Source: Rhodospirillaceae bacterium
GTDB taxonomy: Bacteria > Pseudomonadota > Alphaproteobacteria > Puniceispirillales > Puniceispirillaceae
Direction of reading: 5' to 3'
Length of the DNA: 38,900 nucleotides
Assembly (NCBI GenBank): GCA_011522725.1
Contig: WTIL01000013.1
Location: forward strand, 1-38,900
The position numbers and the translations under genes are program-made. Below are positions 1 to 11,842 of the stretch, in pieces. Positions within the stretch are counted from its first letter, which is position 1. The number at the start of each line of letters is the position of its first letter. A model generated the notes under the pieces. The model was not told the DNA's origin. It did no database searches and saw only the letters and a program-made list of their open reading frames with translations.

Positions 1-10
1 GCGCTCGATG

Positions 11-424
11 TCAGGGGCGCTCGATCTCGTCCGGGGCCAGGCTCTGATAGACATTGAGAAGCAGCCAGCGCTCCTCGTTCATCTTGTTGGCGTCGGCAAG
101 CCGGATGGTCAGGTTGCGGACAAGCGCGCGCAACACCGGGTCGGCCTCGCCGAGCTTGCGCCGCATGGTGGTGGAATCAATGACGTCGATCACCGCGTTG
201 GTGGCCGTGACCGCCCGCGCGGTGCGTTCACGCTCGCCAAGGATCGAGGCCATCTCGCCGAACAGCTCGCCGGCCTTCAGCGTCGCCAGCACCAGCCCCT
301 CGCGCGAGACGATTTCCACAGAGCCGGAGTGGATCAGGTAGAGATCGTCACTTTTCTCGCCGAAATCGAAAATCACCTCGCCAGCCTTGAACGGCTTGCG
401 GACCATATTCATGACAAGCTTCAT
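11..424 (-). CDS. Stand-alone cyclic nucleotide-binding domain protein (Crp/Fnr-type sensor domain)
   Basis: The 137-residue product is a single cNMP-binding beta-roll. Residues 12-75 carry the usual FxxGxxIFxxGxxxxxLYLIxSGxVEI pattern, and the phosphate-binding cassette reads GELFGEM followed ten residues on by RTA. No helix-turn-helix follows and the C-terminus is a short helix, so it is not a complete Crp/Fnr regulator. It may act as a small cytosolic sensor or partner subunit. The ORF track starts at a GTG at 481; the ATG at 424 is preferred because a GGGGTG stretch precedes it and the domain begins there. It is divergent from the amidase gene. The cNMP fold is clear; whether it binds cAMP or cGMP is not shown. 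Confidence 0.8.
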   Translation of the reverse strand: MKLVMNMVRKPFKAGEVIFDFGEKSDDLYLIHSGSVEIVSREGLVLATLKAGELFGEMASILGERERTARAVTATNAVIDVIDSTTMRRKLGEADPVLRALVRNLTIRLADANKMNEERWLLLNVYQSLAPDEIERP

Positions 425-633
425 AACCACACCCCGTTGTTCAAACCGGCGTCCTGAACGCGTGTCGGACGTCGTCGCCACATTGTTCCCGTATCTGGCC
501 TGTCATGTAAAGCACAGCGTGAGCCCGGAACCTCATGCCCTTCGCCACCTCGACAAGCCGGAGCCGGCATGCCAGCATCGCATCATGCTTTCGGGCATCG
601 ACCTTTTCACATGACAGTACGGGCCATCGCATC

Positions 634-2079
634 ATGACCACACAGCCACCCGATTGGCCGGATTTCACCGGGCCGGAACTGTGCCGCCTGCAGGCACATG
701 AACTTGTCGCGCTTCTGAAGAAAGGCGAGGTCAGCCCGCGCGACTGCCTCGACGCTGCCTTTGCGCGAATCGAGGCCGTGGAGCCCGCCATCAACGCGAT
801 GCCGACAACCTGTCCGGAACGCGCCTATGCGGCGGCGGACAATCTTGACGGCGATGCCGACCAACCGGGCTGGCTGGCCGGACTGCCGCTCGGCATCAAG
901 GACCTGAACCCGGTCGCCGGTGTTCGCACGACCTTCGGCACCAGGGCCTTTGCCGATTTTGTGCCGGACAAGAGCGATCCGCTGGTGGCCCGCATCGAGG
1001 CGCGCGGCGGCATTGTCGCCGGCAAGACAAACACTCCGGAAATGGGCGCCGGCGCCAACACCTTCAACGCGGTGTTCGGCGCGACGCTGAACCCGTGGGA
1101 CACGGTGCTGAATCCGGGCGGATCGTCCGGCGGCGCGGCGGCGGGGCTTGCCACAGGCGAGGTGTGGCTGAGCCACGGGTCCGATCATGGCGGCAGCCTG
1201 CGAACACCGGCGGCCTATTGCGGCATCGTCGGCATGCGGCCCAGCCCGGGACGCGCCGCCAGCGCCAGCCCGGCAGGCTTCATGACCGAAGGAACGCAAG
1301 GCCCGATGGCCCGCTCGGTGCGGGACTGCGCCCTGTTCCTCGATTGCATGGCGGGCCACACACCCTCGATCCCGATCTCGTTCCCGGGGCCGGAAGGTGG
1401 CAGCTTCCAGGATGCGGTGATCGCCGCCACGCCAAAGATCAGGGTCGGCTTCTCGGCCGACTTCAACGGCATGGCGCAGGTCGATGCCGAGGTTCTGGAC
1501 CATCTGAAGATGGTGCTGGGGCTGGTCGAGGGTGCCGGCGCCACTGTCGAGGAAGCCTGCCCGGACCTTGCCAATCTGGAACGCACCTATTTCACGCTTC
1601 GCGGCATGGATATGGCGATCACCGCGCGCAACATGCCGGAAGAGGTGAAGCGGCATTTCAAGCAGACGCTGATCGACAATATGGCGTTCGGCAGGTCGAT
1701 GAGTGTCGACGATGTCGCCGACGCCCATCTGAACCGCACGGTGATCTTCAACAATATGGTCGAATTCTTCGCCAGCCACGATGTGCTGGCCTGCCCGGTT
1801 GTCGGCTGCATGCCGCATCCGCAGACCGAGGAATGGGTCAAGGTTGTCGGCGGCAAGGAACTGACAGGCTATATGGACTGGCTGCGTTTTGCCTTCCTCG
1901 CGACGACGGCAGGCCTTCCCTCGATTTCGGTGCCGGTCGGACCGGGGCCGCGCGGCCTTCCCATCGGCATCCAGCTGATCGGCAAGCCCCGCGGCGAGGC
2001 GGCCCTGCTGGCGGCAGCGCAGGTGTTCGAGACCGCCACCGGCGGCCCGAAAATGCCGATTGACCCGGTTGCCGCCTAG
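634..2079 (+). CDS. Amidase signature-family hydrolase
   Basis: This 481-residue cytosolic enzyme belongs to the amidase signature (AS) family, which hydrolyses amide bonds with a Ser-cisSer-Lys triad. The Lys lies in LGIKDLNPVAG, the cis-Ser in the glycine/serine-rich loop PGGSSGGAAAG, and the nucleophile in GSDHGGSLRTPA. The ATG at 634 is chosen over the track start at 535, whose first 33 residues do not resemble the family. The family includes GatA, but the C-terminal part and the isolated location argue for a general amidase rather than the Glu-tRNA amidotransferase subunit. The substrate cannot be read from sequence. The stop codon shares CTAG with the convergent transporter gene. Confidence 0.88.
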   Translation: MTTQPPDWPDFTGPELCRLQAHELVALLKKGEVSPRDCLDAAFARIEAVEPAINAMPTTCPERAYAAADNLDGDADQPGWLAGLPLGIKDLNPVAGVRTTFGTRAFADFVPDKSDPLVARIEARGGIVAGKTNTPEMGAGANTFNAVFGATLNPWDTVLNPGGSSGGAAAGLATGEVWLSHGSDHGGSLRTPAAYCGIVGMRPSPGRAASASPAGFMTEGTQGPMARSVRDCALFLDCMAGHTPSIPISFPGPEGGSFQDAVIAATPKIRVGFSADFNGMAQVDAEVLDHLKMVLGLVEGAGATVEEACPDLANLERTYFTLRGMDMAITARNMPEEVKRHFKQTLIDNMAFGRSMSVDDVADAHLNRTVIFNNMVEFFASHDVLACPVVGCMPHPQTEEWVKVVGGKELTGYMDWLRFAFLATTAGLPSISVPVGPGPRGLPIGIQLIGKPRGEAALLAAAQVFETATGGPKMPIDPVAA

Positions 2080-2999
2080 CCGCGGCGCGGCAGCCTGATC
2101 CGCCCGTCGGTGACCAGCAGGCCGGCGATGATCAGCGCCAGCCCGACCAGATGGCGCGGCAGCACGGTCTCGTCGAGAACGAGAATGCCCATGATGATGG
2201 CGCCGGGCGGTATCAGCATCGTCACCAGCGAGGCGTTCGTGGCACCGGCCGTCGACAGCACCCGGAAATACAGCGCATAGGCAAAGGCCGTCGACAGGCT
2301 GGCGATGGCCAGCACCGCCATGATGGCGGCAGGACCCGGCATCGGCAGGGACCAGGGCCGGTCGATCAGCAACCAGGCCGGCAGCAGGATCATGCTGGCC
2401 ATCGTCACCTGGCCGGTGGCCGTCATCATCGGTGACACGCCAAGGCTGCGGAACCGCCTGCCGAACACCACCGCGACGGCATAGCATATGGTGGCACCAA
2501 GCAGCGCGCATTGCGCCGCCAGCGTGATGCCGGATCCGGCCCTGATCTCGGCACCCAGCATCACCGCCACACCGGCGAACCCGACCAGAATTCCGGCGAT
2601 CCTGCCAGGCGTCATCTTCTCGTCCCTTGTCAGCAGATGCGCCATGATCACTGTGAAGATCGGGGTCATGGCATTCAGGATCGAGGCCTGACCGGAGGAG
2701 ATATGCCCCTGGCCCCAGACAATCAGGCTGAAGGGCAGCACATTGTTGAGGAACCCCATGACAAGGAAGGCCCGCCAGACAGCCGGATCACGCGGCAGGC
2801 TTTCGCCGCGCCATCGCAGGACCAGCAGCAGAATCATCGCGGCAATCGCAACGCGGCCGACAACAATGGTGAAAACAGGAAGTTCACGGACAGCGATGCC
2901 GTTGAACAGGAACGAGCCGGCCCAGACAAGCGACAATGTCAGCAGCAGGATCCACTCCACCGGCCGCATCTGCCGATTGATGGGCGCGGTTGCCGTCAT
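2076..2999 (-). CDS. EamA/DMT-family membrane transporter
   Basis: The 307-residue protein has about ten hydrophobic segments arranged as two EamA repeats, the layout of the drug/metabolite transporter superfamily in the inner membrane. The conserved central patterns of each repeat are visible, such as the loop before SSGQASILNAMTPIF and the later STAGATNASLVTML. It is the last gene of a minus-strand unit with the aldo/keto reductase and the acetyltransferase: its ATG overlaps the stop of the acetyltransferase gene by 4 bp (ATGA), which suggests translational coupling. The family exports amino acids, metabolites or drugs; the substrate here is unknown. Confidence 0.88.
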   Translation of the reverse strand: MTATAPINRQMRPVEWILLLTLSLVWAGSFLFNGIAVRELPVFTIVVGRVAIAAMILLLVLRWRGESLPRDPAVWRAFLVMGFLNNVLPFSLIVWGQGHISSGQASILNAMTPIFTVIMAHLLTRDEKMTPGRIAGILVGFAGVAVMLGAEIRAGSGITLAAQCALLGATICYAVAVVFGRRFRSLGVSPMMTATGQVTMASMILLPAWLLIDRPWSLPMPGPAAIMAVLAIASLSTAFAYALYFRVLSTAGATNASLVTMLIPPGAIIMGILVLDETVLPRHLVGLALIIAGLLVTDGRIRLPRRG

Positions 3000-3727
3000 C
3001 CGGCCTGTGGCAGGCGGCCACGGATATCCGCAAGGCCGGCGCGCTGCTGCCCTTCCTCATCGAAGTTGGCCGGGTCGAGCCATTGTTCGAATGCGGCGCG
3101 CGCAGCCGGCCATTCCCCGTCGAGGATCGAGAACCAGGCCGTGTCGCGATTGCGCCCTTTCGAGACCGTGGCCTGACGGAACACCCCTTCAAAGGTGAAG
3201 CCGAGCCGGGCCGCCGCACGTTTCGAGCGCTCGTTCAGATTGTTGCATTTCCATTCATACCGGCGATAGCCCCAGTCATCGAACGCCTGCCGCATCATCA
3301 GGAACATCACCTCGGTGGCCGCCGGGCTACGTTGCAGCGCCGGCGCATAATTGATGTGGCCAACCTCGATCACGCCGGCGTGCGGGTCGATCCTGAGATA
3401 GCTTGCCATCCCGACCGCCCGGCCGGATGCAATGTCGAAGATCGTGTAGAACAGCGGGTCGCTGCCAAGGCAGGTGCCCTCGAGGAAGGCTTCGAAATCA
3501 ACGAGAGTCTCGAACGGCCCATAAGGAAGATAGTCCCAGTTCACCGCGCCACCATCGGCATGGTAGGCCTCGTGAAGCTGCCGGGCATGCGCCGGGACAA
3601 GCGGCTCGATCCGGCAATAGCGCCCGTCGATGGCGCGCGGATCGGGCGGAGTCGCGCCGCGCCAGCCCGGCACCGGCCAGCCGAGGGCGGCATCCTGGGC
3701 GGCGGTGGTCGCGGTGTTGTCTGTCAT
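2996..3727 (-). CDS. GNAT-family N-acetyltransferase (RimJ/RimL-like)
   Basis: The 243-residue product resembles RimJ/RimL-type GNAT acetyltransferases, which move an acetyl group from acetyl-CoA to an amine. The acetyl-CoA pyrophosphate loop is seen as LQRSPAATEVMFL, followed by the family pattern KCNNLNERSKRAAARLGF and the FEGVFRQ strand. Start: the track ORF begins at 3931 inside the upstream reductase gene, but the ATG at 3727 lies 7 bp after the reductase stop and matches the domain start. The gene sits between the aldo/keto reductase and an EamA exporter, so the three may modify and export one small molecule; that is inference. The acceptor substrate is unknown. Confidence 0.87.
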   Translation of the reverse strand: MTDNTATTAAQDAALGWPVPGWRGATPPDPRAIDGRYCRIEPLVPAHARQLHEAYHADGGAVNWDYLPYGPFETLVDFEAFLEGTCLGSDPLFYTIFDIASGRAVGMASYLRIDPHAGVIEVGHINYAPALQRSPAATEVMFLMMRQAFDDWGYRRYEWKCNNLNERSKRAAARLGFTFEGVFRQATVSKGRNRDTAWFSILDGEWPAARAAFEQWLDPANFDEEGQQRAGLADIRGRLPQAG

Positions 3728-3734
3728 GGAAGGC

Positions 3735-4739
3735 CTAGCAGTATTTTTCGGGACCGACCCACTGGGCCTGTGAATAGCGGTCGCCATGCGCCCAGCCAAG
3801 CGGCAGGGCCTCTTCGATGGCAGCAATCGCCGCCGCATCCAGATCGAGCCTCGCGCCGGCGCAATGTTCGCGCAGATGGTCGGGCGAACGCGTCCCCGGG
3901 ATGGGAACGATATGGTCGGCACGATGCACAAGCCATGCGATCGACAGCGCCGCGGCGCTTGTTCCCATATCGGCAGCCAGTTCGCGGAATTTCCGCGTCG
4001 CCTCGATATTGGCTGTCAGGTTCGGTTCCTGAAAGCGTGGATTGATCTTCAGGAATGGCAGTGTTTCCGCCTTTTCCGGTGAACATGGCCGGTCGGTCAG
4101 CAGGGACCTTCCGACAGGGGAAAAGGCAACAAGGGCCGTGCCGAGTTCGGCCGTCGACTGGACAAGGCCAAGCTCGGGAAACCGGACGGCAAGCGAATAT
4201 TCGGACTGTACGGCGGCCACATGATGAATGGCATTTGCCCGGCGAAGCGAGGTCGGCGCGATCTCGGAATAGCCGAAGCTGCGGATTTTGCCTTTCTTGA
4301 TCAGCCCGACGAGCGTTTCGGTCACCTCTTCGATCGGAATCGAGGGGTCGCGCCGGTGCACATAGAACAGGTCGACATGGTCGACACCGAGCCTGGCGAG
4401 CGAGCCGTCCAGTTCCGATTCGAGATGCTCGGCGCTGTTATTGAAGGTTCTGGCGCCCGTTTCCGGATCCTTGGTGATGGCGGCCTTGGTCGCGATGCTG
4501 AACAGTTCGTTCCTTGACTTGCCCTGCCTGGCAAGGAAGGTGCCGATCACACTCTCGGATGTGTGGGGGCCATAGGCATTGGCCGTGTCGATATGGGTGA
4601 CGCCTTCATCCAGGGCAGTGGACAGGATGGCGTGCGACTGTGCCTCGTCGGTGGCGCCGTAGAAATTGCTGAAGGACATGGCGCCAATCCCGATGGCCGA
4701 GATCATGGGACCGTTCTTGCCAAGCTGACGTTGTTTCAT
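3735..4739 (-). CDS. Aldo/keto reductase
   Basis: A 334-residue NAD(P)H-dependent oxidoreductase with the TIM-barrel aldo/keto reductase signature. The N-terminal strand is KNGPMISAIGIGAMSF; the catalytic Asp and Tyr lie in HIDTANAYG, the Lys in IATKA, and the His in YVHRRD. The C-terminal cofactor pattern VPIPGTRSPDHLREH is also present. It looks closest to the YajO/AKR11-13 type that reduces aldehydes or ketones. It is the first gene of a likely operon with the acetyltransferase (7 bp gap) and EamA transporter. The substrate is not predictable. Confidence 0.92.
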   Translation of the reverse strand: MKQRQLGKNGPMISAIGIGAMSFSNFYGATDEAQSHAILSTALDEGVTHIDTANAYGPHTSESVIGTFLARQGKSRNELFSIATKAAITKDPETGARTFNNSAEHLESELDGSLARLGVDHVDLFYVHRRDPSIPIEEVTETLVGLIKKGKIRSFGYSEIAPTSLRRANAIHHVAAVQSEYSLAVRFPELGLVQSTAELGTALVAFSPVGRSLLTDRPCSPEKAETLPFLKINPRFQEPNLTANIEATRKFRELAADMGTSAAALSIAWLVHRADHIVPIPGTRSPDHLREHCAGARLDLDAAAIAAIEEALPLGWAHGDRYSQAQWVGPEKYC

Positions 4740-4823
4740 GTCACCTGCTCACATTGCAATGCTGGCGAACAGGATCGGACGAGAGCCAACCCTGAACACA
4801 CAGAAATACCGATGTACCGAAGG

Positions 4824-5186
4824 CTATTCGAAGTCGCCACGGCAAATGAAATGGGCCGTCGCCACATTGCCGTCGAGCACCAGCGTCTCGACAACCGCCA
4901 CTTCATAGCCCTCGGACACGCAATCCGCCTTGGCCTGGCGGCGCACCTCGATCGGTGGTGACAGGAATGCCGAAAATTCGGTGTCCCATTCATAGACGAG
5001 AAGCGGCGCCTCGACGACCACCTCGGAGGCGACGGCCTCCTCGGCTTCGGGGGCTGCTGCCTCTGCCTGCTCCGCATCCGCGGCACCGGTTTCCGCCGGG
5101 CTCAGATACTGCTTGATGGACGTGCATCCGCCCAGCAGCAGGCCCGCCGAGATCATCAGGGCCGGACAAATCTTGTTCATCGACAT
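4824..5186 (-). CDS. Small putative lipoprotein
   Basis: The product is a membrane-anchored lipoprotein of about 120 residues. A short basic N-terminus and hydrophobic stretch end in the lipobox LLLGGC, followed by an Ala/Glu/Asp-rich linker and a compact domain containing two further cysteines (DCVSEGYEVAVVETLVLDG and FICRGDFE). The ATG at 5186 is preferred over the track start at 5201 because GGGG lies about 7 nt upstream; an ATG at 5180 is also possible. I do not recognise the C-terminal domain; its spaced cysteines could form a disulfide in the periplasm. The gene stands alone between the reductase and an EamA transporter. Confidence 0.72.
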   Translation of the reverse strand: MSMNKICPALMISAGLLLGGCTSIKQYLSPAETGAADAEQAEAAAPEAEEAVASEVVVEAPLLVYEWDTEFSAFLSPPIEVRRQAKADCVSEGYEVAVVETLVLDGNVATAHFICRGDFE

Positions 5187-5317
5187 AAAAAATCCCCGCA
5201 TGTTTCGTTGCCACGCGCTTGCGTGGCGCGGCGTAATACTATGAGCAATGAAGGAGGCAGGTAAAGACGCAATCCGGCAAATCTGCCGGCGGGGAAATTT
5301 CAGGCGAAATCAGGGGC

Positions 5318-5339
5318 TGGATCAGGGTTGGATCAGGGT
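5318..5339. repeat. Tandem 11-bp direct repeat, two copies
   Basis: The unit TGGATCAGGGT occurs twice back to back, with a degenerate third piece (GGGGATCA) just after. It lies in the 144-bp gap just downstream of the EamA transporter stop. A 6-bp inverted repeat, CCGGCA-AATC-TGCCGG, lies 28 bp away at 5274-5289 and could be a weak terminator, though no clear T-tract follows it on the minus strand. Confidence 0.7.
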
Positions 5340-5345
5340 CGGGGA

Positions 5346-6251
5346 TCAAGTGACTAGCAGTGCCGTGCAGACAACCACGAGGCAGGCGCCGGCCCAGGCG
5401 CCGGGCGCCGGCATCATCCGCGTCTTGATCCAGATGAAGGGCAGGATCAGCACCGGCGTGGTCGATGCAAGGATGGTCACGGTGGCTACATTTCCGATTT
5501 CCAGCGCCGCCAGCAGGAAGGCCGCGCCGACGCCAAGGCCAAACAGGCCGTTCAGGGCGATCAGCAGCAGAAGGCTCCGGTCCGGGATCAGCGGCTTGTC
5601 ACGCCGGCGCTTGTCAAACGGCCATGTCATCCAGAAGACAACGGCCCCGACAACCGCCCGCGCCAGCGTCGCCGCGACAGGATCGACACCGGCGGCCATT
5701 GCCGGCCGTATAAAGATCACACCAAGAGCCTGGCAGACGGCAGCGGACAGCCCGAGCATCACACCGATCCACAGCGGCGGGGTCACGGCTTCCCATTGAT
5801 GCATGAGATCCCGCCGTTTCCCGTAGATCACCGCAAGCACAACACCGCAAAAGCCGAAGAGGATGGCCAGAAAGGTCTGGCCACCGAGCGATTCGCCGAG
5901 GAACACCCACCCGAACACCGCCGCGAACAGGGCGTTGGTGGCAAACAGCACATTGGTCCGGCGCGGCCCGACTCTTCGCATGGCCGCAAAGAGCAAAAAG
6001 TCGCCAAGGACGATCCCGGTCAGCGAAGACAGGATGATATAGGGCCAGAATTCGCCGCCGATTGCCATCGGGCGGCCTGTGGCCAGCAACATGCCGGCCA
6101 TGATGATCACAGCTGCGATCATCCGCAGCCGGTTGAAATGAAGCGAGCCGAGTTCTGTGGCCGGACGGTGCGAGAACAGGGCCGCCATGGTCCAGCTGAG
6201 GGCAGCCGCGAGCGCAAGCAGGGCCGCTGGGTTCAATCCGCCAAATGTCAT
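5346..6251 (-). CDS. EamA/DMT-family membrane transporter
   Basis: A second drug/metabolite transporter of 301 residues, with about ten membrane segments in two EamA repeats. The first repeat includes FATNALFAAVFGWVFLGE, with the typical GE before a short loop; the second ends in ASTTPVLILPFIWIKTR. The charged loop MTWPFDKRRRDK lies at the middle of the second half. It differs in sequence from the transporter at 2076-2999, so this is not a recent duplicate. It lies downstream of regA on the same strand with a 62-bp gap. Inner-membrane location is expected; the substrate is unknown. Confidence 0.87.
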   Translation of the reverse strand: MTFGGLNPAALLALAAALSWTMAALFSHRPATELGSLHFNRLRMIAAVIIMAGMLLATGRPMAIGGEFWPYIILSSLTGIVLGDFLLFAAMRRVGPRRTNVLFATNALFAAVFGWVFLGESLGGQTFLAILFGFCGVVLAVIYGKRRDLMHQWEAVTPPLWIGVMLGLSAAVCQALGVIFIRPAMAAGVDPVAATLARAVVGAVVFWMTWPFDKRRRDKPLIPDRSLLLLIALNGLFGLGVGAAFLLAALEIGNVATVTILASTTPVLILPFIWIKTRMMPAPGAWAGACLVVVCTALLVT

Positions 6252-6313
6252 GAAGGTCGCGACCGCCTGCTAGATAGTGATGGCGGTGTCGCCTGCTTGT
6301 CCCTGACGGTCGT

Positions 6314-6844
6314 TCAGGCGCGTGGCGCGTGCTTGCTGAGGATCCGCTGCAGGGTCCGGCGGTGCATGCGAAGCCGGCGCGCCGTTTCCGATACATTGCG
6401 CCCGCACTGTTCATAGACGCGCTGGATATGCTCCCAGCGGACGCGGTCTGCGCTCATCGGGTCCTGTGGCGGTGCCGGCATGCCCTCGCCGGAGTGCCGC
6501 AACGCCGCGGCGATGCTGTCCGGGTCGGCAGGTTTCGGCAGGTAATCCAGCGCCCCTGCCTTCACAGCGGCAACCGCCGTGGCGATATTGCCAAAGCCGG
6601 TCAGCATGACAATCTTGCATTCGGCACGTTTGGCGCGGAGCTCGGATACGAGGCTGAGGCCGCTTCCGTCCTCGAGCTTCATGTCGAGGATGGCATAGGC
6701 CGGTGCCGACTTGCGAACGCAATCTATGCCTTCGGAGACGGAACCTGCGTCCGTCACCTCGAAGCCGCGCGTTTCCATCGCGCGCCTGAGCCGGGTACGC
6801 AGCGGCGCGTCATCGTCCAGTATAAGTAATGAGTTGTCATTCAA
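6314..6844 (-). CDS. regA: RegA/PrrA/ActR-type redox response regulator
   Basis: The 176-residue response regulator has an N-terminal receiver domain and a C-terminal Fis-type helix-turn-helix. The acidic pocket is LILDDD (residues 8-12), the phosphoacceptor is Asp54 in AILDMKLEDGSG, and Lys104 lies in YLPKPAD. The C-terminal NVSETARRLRMHRRTLQRIL is the near-invariant RegA/PrrA DNA-binding helix. The start appears to be TTG at 6844: GAGGAG lies 8 nt upstream and no in-frame ATG precedes the first receiver strand. It follows regB by 23 bp on the same strand. RegA orthologues control respiration, photosynthesis, nitrogen and carbon fixation genes; targets here are unknown. Confidence 0.93.
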   Translation of the reverse strand: MNDNSLLILDDDAPLRTRLRRAMETRGFEVTDAGSVSEGIDCVRKSAPAYAILDMKLEDGSGLSLVSELRAKRAECKIVMLTGFGNIATAVAAVKAGALDYLPKPADPDSIAAALRHSGEGMPAPPQDPMSADRVRWEHIQRVYEQCGRNVSETARRLRMHRRTLQRILSKHAPRA

Positions 6845-6867
6845 AACAAACTCTCCTCGCGCGGGAT

Positions 6868-8208
6868 TCAGCGGTTTTCCAGCGCATTTCGCGAAAGCTG
6901 GATCGTGACTTCGCCGCCTCCAGCCTTGCTGTTCCCATATAATATTGAGCCGCCAAGGGCCTCAATCAAGGTGCTGGCGATAAAAATCCCCAAACCGCGA
7001 TGTGATCCCTTGTTTGCACGCGAGCTGTTCCACGGGGCGCCTATGCGTGCGAGAACGCCTGATGAGAAGCCCGGCCCGTCATCATGGATGGAGATCAGCA
7101 CCTCTTCCAGCGAGCACCGAATCCGCACTGTGACACGTGATTTTGCGAAATCGCCGGCGTTACGGAGAAGGTCTTCGAGCGCGTGCAGCAGTTCCGGACC
7201 CGGGCGCACCAGCGGCATCGGCATGGCCGACCGCTCGTCGAGCGTGACAACAACTTCCTTGTCCAGATCACCTATACGATTGGCCACAATCTCGTCGATC
7301 ACCGTCGATAATGGCACCGGCGTCTGCAGGTCGACCGTCTCTGTGGACTGATAATCGTCCAGCTCCCCCAGAATGACGCGGCAACGCTCGGTCTCGGCGC
7401 GGAGCAGGCTGACATCGTCATAGATCGGGTCGTCCTTGTGAATGGCTCCGGACATCTCGTGCGCAATCACGGTGATGGTATTCAGCGGCGAGCCAAGCCG
7501 GTGCGCCGCCGCCGTGGCAAGGGCGCCGAGCGCCACAGCCTGCTGTTCCTTGGCAAGAACAAGCCTTGCCTCGGACAGCGCCTCGTCAAGCCGCCGCGCG
7601 CGTGACGCCACCCACCAGGCATAAATGCCGATGAATCCTGACGACAGCACCATCGCCATCCACAGCCCGAGCAGGTAGAGGTTGGCCTCGGTGCCGTCGA
7701 TATCCTCCAGCGGCAGCGGGTAATGGAACAGCGAGAGAAATGTCACGCAGCCGGCAACCAGCAGAATGAGGCCAATGGTCTCGCGCCGGCGCAGGATCGT
7801 CGCCGACACCACGACCGGCGACAGCAGCAGCACGGAAAACGGGTTAAGCAGCCCGCCGGTGAAAAAGAGCAGGGCCGACAGCTGGCAGACATCGAAGATC
7901 AGGGCGATGAAGCTCTGGTCACGCTCCTGGCGCATGATGAAGGTGCGCCGGGTCTGCCAGACATTCATCGCCACCGACAGGCCGATCACGAACAGCGCCG
8001 GGCCGATCGGAATCGGGATTTCAAGGACGATGAAGGTGAACAGCAGCGCCAGAAGCTGGCCGGTGAGCGCAAGCCAGCGGATGTTCAGGATCAGGCGCGC
8101 GTCGATCGCGCTTGGCGGGCTGCCGCGCCGCTCTCGCGGCTGCAGCATCGACCTGACGCCGGCGGCGCCGGCCATTAGTCGTCTGCCGGCTTTTGGCAGC
8201 GCCGCCAT
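6868..8208 (-). CDS. regB: RegB/PrrB/ActS-type redox sensor histidine kinase
   Basis: A 446-residue inner-membrane histidine kinase with about six N-terminal membrane segments (roughly residues 40-205). The RegB-family quinone motif GGxxNPF is present as GGLLNPF at 118-124. The phospho-His is His236 in AAAHRLGSPLNTI, and Cys276 lies exactly 40 residues later in AETERCRVIL, the same spacing as His225 and Cys265 of Rhodobacter capsulatus RegB. The ATP domain shows the N-box (DLLRNAGDFAK), DDGPGF and RGLGIFI. Odd feature: the residue after the phospho-His is Arg, where family members usually have Glu. It lies 10 bp after gyrB and just before regA. Confidence 0.93.
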   Translation of the reverse strand: MAALPKAGRRLMAGAAGVRSMLQPRERRGSPPSAIDARLILNIRWLALTGQLLALLFTFIVLEIPIPIGPALFVIGLSVAMNVWQTRRTFIMRQERDQSFIALIFDVCQLSALLFFTGGLLNPFSVLLLSPVVVSATILRRRETIGLILLVAGCVTFLSLFHYPLPLEDIDGTEANLYLLGLWMAMVLSSGFIGIYAWWVASRARRLDEALSEARLVLAKEQQAVALGALATAAAHRLGSPLNTITVIAHEMSGAIHKDDPIYDDVSLLRAETERCRVILGELDDYQSTETVDLQTPVPLSTVIDEIVANRIGDLDKEVVVTLDERSAMPMPLVRPGPELLHALEDLLRNAGDFAKSRVTVRIRCSLEEVLISIHDDGPGFSSGVLARIGAPWNSSRANKGSHRGLGIFIASTLIEALGGSILYGNSKAGGGEVTIQLSRNALENR

Positions 8209-8218
8209 CTAGACCGCT

Positions 8219-11841
<3,623 letters not shown>

Positions 11842-11842
11842 C

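Noticed and set aside
607-2511. 634-residue minus-strand ORF over the amidase and transporter genes
   Set aside because: Arg/His/Gly-rich composition without domain signatures; the amidase and EamA frames carry the real motifs.
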